A DNA stretch of 6,690 nucleotides, from positions 1-6,690 of the forward strand of contig JAGLHV010000074.1 in NCBI GenBank assembly GCA_023143305.1, written 5' to 3'. Source of the DNA: a bacterium. Lineage in GTDB: Bacteria > CBDUZB01 > JAGLHV01. Numbering within the stretch: the first letter of the stretch is position 1; every line of letters begins with the position of its first letter. Below are positions 5,623 through 6,690 of this stretch, piece after piece. Position numbers and translations under genes: made by a program. Under the pieces are notes generated by a model. That model was not told the DNA's origin and made no database searches. It saw nothing but the letters and a program-made list of their open reading frames with translations.

Positions 5623-6690
5623 ATGAAAAACTATAAATTTATCTTTGATTATTTATGGCGTCGTAAAGGGATGAGTTTATTAATATTTATACTTGCTCTG
5701 GTAGGAACTCTGTTTTATGGTGTTGGTATAGGATTATTTGTGCCGCTTTTGGAAACCCTGCAGGCAGGAACAAATCCGGAATATAGTTCCTGGCTTTTAA
5801 AAAAAATTAATTATTTATATTCCATATTACACATAACTCCTACATTTTCCGTCTTGTTATCTTCTATGTTCATTATGATATCTCTTAAGATTTTTCTTAC
5901 GGTGATTCATAATTACTTAGGTAATAAATTATGTGTTGACTGTACTAAATGGCTCAGGGTAGAATCTATTAGGAGCCTCTTGGAGGTTGGTGTATCTTAT
6001 TATCATAAGAAAAAAATAGGAAGTTTAATCAATACTATTGTCAGAGAAGCAAGAGAAGGCGCTCAGTCGGTGTATCTATTTATATGTTTAATAGTTCAGA
6101 TCTTCACGCTGATTATGTATATAATTATGATGAGTTTGTTGTCGTGGAAAATGATGATGCTTATGTTAGGAATATTTGCTGTTGTAAGTTTGTTGATTCA
6201 ATTTATGATTGGGAAAGTTCAAAGATTGTCTAAGAGAGGACTGGAGAAGAGAAACTTGATTGCTTCTAAACTTTTGGAGCTTTTTTCCGGAATAAAAATT
6301 GTGAAGGCATATTTGCAAGAGAAAAATGAAATCGGTAAAGTTGGGAATATTCTGGAAGAAGCGCGGTCCATTCAATTGAGTAAAAAGTTTAATGCAACAC
6401 TTGTCGTAGCCATATCCGAGTTTACAATGGCATTATCTCTTGTAGGGATAATATTTCTCAGCGTTCAAATATTTGAACTGAATTTCGCGGTATTAATTAC
6501 ATTTCTCTTTATTCTCTCTCGTTTGGCACCGGATGTAACAAAATTCAATGCTTATCGGACTAATCTGGCTGAGACTATTGTCCCCTTAGAAAAAACCAGT
6601 GATTTGATATCCCGGGACAATAAACCTTATATCATCAACGGAGAGAAGACAATTGATAGTTTTCATGATGGTATTTCTTTCAAGGAGGTC
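5623..6690 (+). CDS. ABC exporter, membrane domain plus start of ATPase domain (MsbA-like), truncated by window end
   Basis: The frame runs from ATG 5623 to the last base, giving 356 residues without a stop, so the 3' end is missing. Hydrophobic segments at about residues 18-42, 75-98, 148-173, 177-196, 258-283 and 287-300 fit the six membrane helices of a type IV (MsbA/exporter-type) ABC transporter. SYYHKKKIGSLINTIVREA (125-143) matches the conserved region after helix 2, where the usual pattern is F/Y, then G, L and a basic or acidic residue before helix 3. LFSGIKIVKAYLQEK (220-234) matches the L-GI-vKAy segment before helix 5. The last residues, ISFKEV, are the expected first strand of the nucleotide-binding domain; Walker A would lie about 20-25 residues beyond the window. 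Relatives form homodimers in the inner membrane and flip lipid A, lipid-linked oligosaccharides or peptides using ATP. As the apparent last gene of the row, it is the likely export step for whatever the upstream enzymes make. Confidence 0.88.
   Translation, partial: MKNYKFIFDYLWRRKGMSLLIFILALVGTLFYGVGIGLFVPLLETLQAGTNPEYSSWLLKKINYLYSILHITPTFSVLLSSMFIMISLKIFLTVIHNYLGNKLCVDCTKWLRVESIRSLLEVGVSYYHKKKIGSLINTIVREAREGAQSVYLFICLIVQIFTLIMYIIMMSLLSWKMMMLMLGIFAVVSLLIQFMIGKVQRLSKRGLEKRNLIASKLLELFSGIKIVKAYLQEKNEIGKVGNILEEARSIQLSKKFNATLVVAISEFTMALSLVGIIFLSVQIFELNFAVLITFLFILSRLAPDVTKFNAYRTNLAETIVPLEKTSDLISRDNKPYIINGEKTIDSFHDGISFKEV

Overview
The window is an AT-rich (about one-third G+C by eye) bacterial segment. 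All six supported genes lie on the + strand, head to tail, with gaps of 7 to 78 bases. The first gene has lost its beginning and the last its end at the window edges. No RNA gene, mobile element, CRISPR array or convincing terminator was seen. The low G+C, purine-rich ribosome binding sites and ATG/GTG starts fit many low-GC bacteria. The mix of cobalamin-type radical SAM enzyme, zinc-ribbon methyltransferase and MsbA-like exporter is typical of surface-glycan or specialised-metabolite loci, but it does not identify a phylum and no species is claimed.

Layout. Bases 1-225 hold the C-terminal end of a class IV (branched-chain/D-amino-acid type) PLP aminotransferase. Bases 304-1104 encode a compact radical SAM protein with a C-terminal SPASM-like cysteine set, starting at GTG. 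Bases 1128-2207 encode a class I SAM-dependent methyltransferase with an N-terminal zinc-ribbon-like cysteine cluster. Bases 2215-4074 encode a 619-residue protein with the hallmarks of a GT-B-like glycosyl- or glycerophospho-transferase (HWQHG, then DSPTTTVLES). Bases 4148-5569 encode a B12-binding-domain radical SAM enzyme. Bases 5623-6690 hold the membrane domain of an ABC exporter, cut off just as its ATPase domain begins.

How the genes may work together (inference). The even spacing and common strand suggest one transcription unit. Aminotransferase, methyltransferase, transferase and exporter together are what one expects of a cluster that builds a decorated glycan, glycolipid or other small molecule and moves it across the inner membrane. 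The unusual part is the pairing of two different radical SAM classes, one SPASM-like and one cobalamin-type, on either side of the methyltransferase and transferase. This implies one or two chemically difficult steps, such as C-methylation, dehydrogenation, epimerisation or rearrangement, on the same product. The product cannot be read from this sequence alone.
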